In this document: positions 60,500-64,000 of the stretch, one piece after another | How positions within the stretch are numbered: position 1 is the first letter of the stretch | Layout of the letters: the number at the start of each line of letters is the position of its first letter | From: Fictibacillus phosphorivorans | GTDB taxonomy: Bacteria > Bacillota > Bacilli > Bacillales > Fictibacillaceae | Assembly (NCBI RefSeq): GCF_001629705.1 | Contig: NZ_CP015378.1 | Location: 434,001-498,000 of the forward strand | Length of the DNA stretch: 64,000 nt | Direction of reading: 5' to 3' | Notes under the pieces: generated by a model | Seen by the model: only the letters and a program-made list of their open reading frames with translations | Told to the model about the DNA's origin: nothing | Database searches by the model: none | Position numbers and translations under genes: made by a program

Positions 60500-61504
60500 A
60501 TGTTTGCCTATACGATCAGACGGTTAGCAACGCTCGTTCCTGTACTTTTAGGGATGACATTTATCGTGTTCATGATGATTCGCGCTATCCCGGGTAATCC
60601 AGCACAATTAATTCTAGGGCAACAGGCCACAAAGGAAGCTGTAGCTGCATTAACTCAGCGACTTGGATTAGACCAACCGTGGTATACGCAATTTATTGAT
60701 TATTTGACAGGTCTTTTTACAGGGGACCTAGGTGTTTCACTAAAAACGAACGTTCCGATCGCAGAAGAGGTTTGGCCGTATCTAGCAGCTACTATTGAAC
60801 TTGCTTTCGTTGCGATGGTTATCGCGATCGTGATCGGAGTTAACGCAGGTATCATTTCTGCGTGGTTCCAAAACTCTTGGTTCGATTATACAGCTATGGT
60901 TCTTGCGCTCGTTGGAGTTTCTATGCCAATCTTCTGGCTTGGCCTTATGGAGCAATATGTATTTTCCATTCACCTTGATCTTTTGCCGACTACGGGGCGT
61001 GACAACATTCGTGTTCCGGTTGATCCGATCACCCATCTGTATTTGATCGACACATTGATTCAAGGAAGGATGGATCAGTTTGCAGAGGTCGTAAAACATC
61101 TTATCTTGCCAGGAGCGGCTCTAGCTACGATTCCGATGGCAATCATCGCGCGTATGACTCGCTCAAGCATGCTTGAGGTAATGCGCTCAGACTACATTCG
61201 AACCGCTCGCGCTAAGGGCATGAAAATGTTCTGGGTCGTGTATAAGCACTCATTGAAAAACGCGTTGATCCCAGTCGTAACCGTTATTGGTCTTCAGACG
61301 GGACTGCTTTTGGGTGGTGCGATTCTTACTGAAACGATCTTCGGATGGCCAGGCATTGGTACATACATCTATGATGCAATCTCATATCGTGATTATCCGG
61401 TTATCCAATCTGGTATCTTAGTGGTCGCAACGATTTTCGTATTAATCAATCTACTCGTTGATTTGCTGTACGCGGCAATTGACCCGAGAATTAAATTCAA
61501 GTAG
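60500..61504 (+). CDS. appB: Peptide ABC transporter permease AppB
   Basis: A 334-residue permease with six helices. The conserved cytoplasmic loop is DYIRTARAKGMKMFWVVYKHSLKNALIP (the EAA motif of binding-protein-dependent transporters), and the N-terminal FVVFMMIRAIPGNPA-type segment is typical of DppB/AppB. It forms the channel with AppC. AAAGAGGTG precedes ATG 60500. It is eleven bases before appC. Confidence 0.88.
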   Translation: MFAYTIRRLATLVPVLLGMTFIVFMMIRAIPGNPAQLILGQQATKEAVAALTQRLGLDQPWYTQFIDYLTGLFTGDLGVSLKTNVPIAEEVWPYLAATIELAFVAMVIAIVIGVNAGIISAWFQNSWFDYTAMVLALVGVSMPIFWLGLMEQYVFSIHLDLLPTTGRDNIRVPVDPITHLYLIDTLIQGRMDQFAEVVKHLILPGAALATIPMAIIARMTRSSMLEVMRSDYIRTARAKGMKMFWVVYKHSLKNALIPVVTVIGLQTGLLLGGAILTETIFGWPGIGTYIYDAISYRDYPVIQSGILVVATIFVLINLLVDLLYAAIDPRIKFK

Positions 61505-61515
61505 GAGGGATTAGC

Positions 61516-62436
61516 ATGTCAGAACTCACAAGATCAACACCTCCCGTAGTTCCGCAGCCACAGCATATGCCCGTGGAACCTGTGGAAGACAAAGTAATCT
61601 CTCCTTGGAAAGATGCTTGGAGAAGTTTTAAAAAGAATAAGATCGCTCTTGTCGGCTTATCGATTGTATCGTTATTTATCTTGATTGCGATATTTGCAGA
61701 CCTGATCGCACCTTATAGCTATAGTGATGTTGAATTAAAGGACAAGCACATAGCTCCATCAGCTGAACACTGGTTCGGAACAGATGAATTTGGCCGTGAT
61801 ATTTTGAGCCGTGTCATCCACGGTGCTCGCATCTCCCTGTGGGTCGGTTTTTTCTCAGTGGCTGGATCGGTTATTGTAGGTTCTTTGCTGGGGATCATCG
61901 CAGGGTATTATGGAAGATGGATAGACGGTATCATATCTCGCATTTTCGATATTTTGCTTGCGTTCCCAAGTATCTTACTCGCGATTGCGGTAGTATCTGT
62001 ACTTGGACCATCACTAAAAAATGCGTTGATCGCAATCGCGATCATCAATATTCCAACGTTTGGTCGCTTGCTGCGCTCAAGAGTCCTTAGTGTAAAAGAA
62101 GAGGAATACATTACAGCAGCTCGTGCGATCGGAATGAGCGACTTCAGGATTCTAATCCACCACATCCTACCGAACAGTCTTGCTCCAATCATCGTTCAAG
62201 GGACGCTAGCGATCGCAACGGCGATTATTGAAGCAGCTGCACTTGGATTCCTAGGAATGGGTGCACAGCCACCAACTCCAGAGTGGGGTAAGATGCTTGC
62301 AGATTCAAAGGACTTTATCATTCAAGCACCATGGACAGTATTGTTCCCAGGTTTAGCGATCATGCTAACAGTGCTTGGATTTAACCTGATGGGTGACGGA
62401 TTGCGTGACGCTCTAGATCCACGGATGAAGAGTTAG
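61516..62436 (+). CDS. appC: Peptide ABC transporter permease AppC
   Basis: A 306-residue permease with six helices. A Pro-rich cytoplasmic N-terminus is followed by DAWRSFKKNKIALVGLSIV, the DppC/OppC N-terminal signature, and GTDEFGRDILSRVIHGARISL. The EAA loop is EYITAARAIGMSDFRILIHHILPNS. GGAGGG precedes ATG 61516. It ends the operon, with a G/C hairpin and T run at 62455-62485. Confidence 0.88.
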   Translation: MSELTRSTPPVVPQPQHMPVEPVEDKVISPWKDAWRSFKKNKIALVGLSIVSLFILIAIFADLIAPYSYSDVELKDKHIAPSAEHWFGTDEFGRDILSRVIHGARISLWVGFFSVAGSVIVGSLLGIIAGYYGRWIDGIISRIFDILLAFPSILLAIAVVSVLGPSLKNALIAIAIINIPTFGRLLRSRVLSVKEEEYITAARAIGMSDFRILIHHILPNSLAPIIVQGTLAIATAIIEAAALGFLGMGAQPPTPEWGKMLADSKDFIIQAPWTVLFPGLAIMLTVLGFNLMGDGLRDALDPRMKS

Positions 62437-62454
62437 AGATTAATGGTAAGTAAT

Positions 62455-62485
62455 GAGGCTTGGCTTTGGCTGAGCTTCTTTTTTT
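62455..62485 (+). terminator. Terminator after app operon
   Basis: GAGGCT with GAGCTTC (one G-T pair) and T7; the stem is modest. Confidence 0.6.
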
Positions 62486-63458
62486 ATGTGGTTTTTTCAA
62501 GGAGGGGGGTTAGGTTGTAGAGTCTTGATCGATTTGTACCGGTTGAGGGTAGATTTAACGAACGAAGAAGATGGTAGGCTTGGTTGCTCGATTGTAAATT
62601 TAAATACCATGCAAACTCATAGTTTGATATATGATTTGATATTAATAGTGCGTAATCTTGAAGAGCTTCAATGTGCGCAGTTTTTGATGAAGTATTACAA
62701 GTAGAACAATGCCATTTCCCCCAAGTGTAGTTCATGATGGAGTGAGGACAAGTTGGACAAAAGACCCCTTTTGAGAGCTCATTCTTATTTACTTGGAAAA
62801 GCTCACAAATATCTGGATCGTACGATGAGCTTAACTTAAGGAGAAGTCTTGCTAGTTTTTTAACTTGTTTTTGAGTGATGACCTCATTTGGATATTTCTG
62901 TAATAGAGTTTCATACTTTTGCTGTAAACTTGAACTCTTAATTACTTTCTCATTAGCTTCTTGGTAACCTGATGCCGCTTCAATAATTGCAGCAGGATGA
63001 GTCATAACGACCAGTGTTTCGATAGGTAATATATTCATTTTGTGCTGTTCAAGTACCCTTGAAAGATGAATTTTTTGGCGAGACACTTGATCGATTGGAT
63101 TTGGGAAAGCTTCTTCTTTTTCGGCATACGTACGAATGAATTGAAAGAATTGGTCTTCAAAATAAAGATGACCAGCCATATATTTGATCTCAAGGATTGT
63201 TATGAAACTCGGAGTAATAAGAAGAGTGTCCATTTGAAAAAAATATTCACCGTCTAATATTCTAAGACCATGTAAGTAAAGAATATCCTTAGGCAGATAA
63301 CGATAAAAGTATTCGAGTGACTGCTCGCCTTTAAAGCCTGATGAATGATTTCGCAACAAATCCTGAAATTCTTGTTTCTTAAAGTGATTGGGTGGAATTC
63401 TTTTAACCAATTTAGACAATTTTGTAATAAAAATCGGTGCTTTTCTTTCTTTTTTCAA
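62484..63458 (-). CDS. NERD-domain protein with C-terminal zinc ribbon
   Basis: A 324-residue protein. The nuclease-related NERD domain spans about residues 35-150, with FKGEQSLEYFYRYLP, the acidic residue in QMDTLLIT and the catalytic-like EIKYMAGHLYF, matching the E-D-ExK pattern of endonuclease-fold proteins. Near residues 235-260 a zinc ribbon has CPTC and CSTC. It may act on DNA or RNA; function is unproven. The start at 63458 has AGGAGGCG upstream. It converges with the app operon. Confidence 0.8.
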   Translation of the reverse strand: MKKERKAPIFITKLSKLVKRIPPNHFKKQEFQDLLRNHSSGFKGEQSLEYFYRYLPKDILYLHGLRILDGEYFFQMDTLLITPSFITILEIKYMAGHLYFEDQFFQFIRTYAEKEEAFPNPIDQVSRQKIHLSRVLEQHKMNILPIETLVVMTHPAAIIEAASGYQEANEKVIKSSSLQQKYETLLQKYPNEVITQKQVKKLARLLLKLSSSYDPDICELFQVNKNELSKGVFCPTCPHSIMNYTWGKWHCSTCNTSSKTAHIEALQDYALLISNHISNYEFAWYLNLQSSNQAYHLLRSLNLPSTGTNRSRLYNLTPLLEKTT

Positions 63459-63565
63459 ATGAAGCGCCTCCTACAATTTTTTTAGGATCATGGAACTCCA
63501 TTTTGCCGCATTCTTACGTTTGGTTCAAAGACCAAGATACCTAATATCACATTGTAAACCGGTTC

Positions 63566-63685
63566 AATCCACAAATTTCACCTATGAATCCGCAAGAAAT
63601 AGTGTTTAATCCACGAGTTTTATCCTTGAATCCTAAAGTTTTCGTGGTTTATCCACGAGTCTACAATCTTAGACATTTTTCGACA
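63566..63685 (-). repeat. Repeat element: hairpin head plus 21-bp GGATT array, copy B
   Basis: Reverse copy of the element at 34273-34410: AATCC recurs at 63566, 63587, 63608 and 63629 (with a variant at 63650), again exactly 21 bases apart. The same head follows: TTTATCCACGA, GTCTA-N6-TAGAC (63659-63674) and TTTTCGACA. Only the six loop bases of the head hairpin differ. It fills the 340-base gap after the NERD gene. Confidence 0.85.
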
Positions 63686-63753
63686 GAGGCGTAACAATTA
63701 CTGCTTAGCCACAAACTGGTTTACCCAACCATATTCACCCCACAACCAACAAA

Positions 63754-63785
63754 AAAACCAACCCTCAAACAAAGGGTTGGCTTCC
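63754..63785 (-). terminator. Terminator of last minus-strand gene
   Basis: CCAACCCT with AGGGTTGG and an A run on the plus strand (T on the minus transcript). Confidence 0.8.
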
Positions 63786-63796
63786 AATACACAATA

Positions 63797-64000
63797 TCAA
63801 TCTTCAAGCCGCTGATCCAACTGAACCTCGCTATCTTCCTGGTGGTAGTTCTTAAAGCTTTCCACCAGGGTGTTCAAGTGTTCCAATTGGTCTGCGTAAT
63901 CTATGATCAGGGCGAAGACGGGGAACAGTTCGATCCAGTCTTCGTTCTCTGGGTTTTTGTAATAGCTCATGATACAGGTCATGAGTGCTTTTTTGTTGAT
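63797..64000 (-). CDS. Unknown gene, probably running off the right edge
   Basis: The visible frame ends at 63797 and stays open to the end of the window. ATG codons at 63982 and 63970 exist, but neither has a ribosome binding site, so the true start is probably beyond the edge. Visible residues: MSYYKNPENEDWIELFPV, FALIIDYADQLEHLNTLV and a Glu-rich end EDSEVQLDQRLED. It looks helical and acidic. No family is recognised. Confidence 0.5.
   Translation of the reverse strand: MNKKALMTCIMSYYKNPENEDWIELFPVFALIIDYADQLEHLNTLVESFKNYHQEDSEVQLDQRLED

Overview
The window is chromosomal DNA of an endospore-forming, low-GC Gram-positive bacterium of the Bacillaceae. Spore genes are scattered through it (gerP cluster, sspE, sspK, pdaA, spore-type Hsp20 genes). 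Long stretches keep gene order known from Bacillus subtilis: yfkJ-yfkH-yfkF-yfkD-yfkAB-pdaA, then yfhD-yfhE-yfhF-recX-yfhH-sspK-yfhJ-yfhP-mutY-sspE-ygaC-ygaD. It is not B. subtilis itself. A Fictibacillus-like genus is plausible, but that is inference.

Layout. 1-1.0 kb: start of a fruR-fruK operon (minus). 1.1-3.9 kb: acetyltransferase, YggT, DsrE and AIM24 genes. 3.9-7.0 kb: two-way spore germination locus with divergent sigma-K-type promoters. 7.0-8.9 kb: ABC-F ribosome-protection ATPase behind an attenuator-like leader. 9-14 kb: small lipoprotein, membrane proteins and a pair of secreted low-complexity proteins. 14.2-14.6 kb: a peroxiredoxin whose catalytic Cys codon is TGA, followed by a SECIS-like hairpin. 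15-18 kb: an SDR protein, a 25-residue peptide gene, RsgA and YjbQ. 18.4-23.5 kb: a complete branched-chain amino acid ABC transporter (livJHMGF). 24-40 kb: yfk/yfj block with a class I fumarase, a GH16 glucanase under operator-like control, an RNA methyltransferase and an acetyltransferase. 40.1-40.3 kb: dense DnaA-box cluster. 40.3-56 kb: yfh/yga block including CstA with its YbdD partner, RecX and MutY. 56.6-62.4 kb: a peptide ABC transporter in appDFABC order. 62.5-64 kb: a NERD protein and a gene that probably runs off the end.

Two repeat classes explain most long intergenic gaps. One is a ~128-bp imperfect palindrome, seven full copies, whose apical helix changes sequence between copies while keeping its pairing. 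The other is a set of 20-21-bp phased arrays at five loci, with four different core sequences.

The observations most worth checking are the putative selenocysteine peroxiredoxin, a tRNA-like leader with alternating pairings in front of a GNAT gene (41.6-41.75 kb), the DnaA-box cluster, and the covarying palindrome family. All calls are from reading the sequence; no database search was run.
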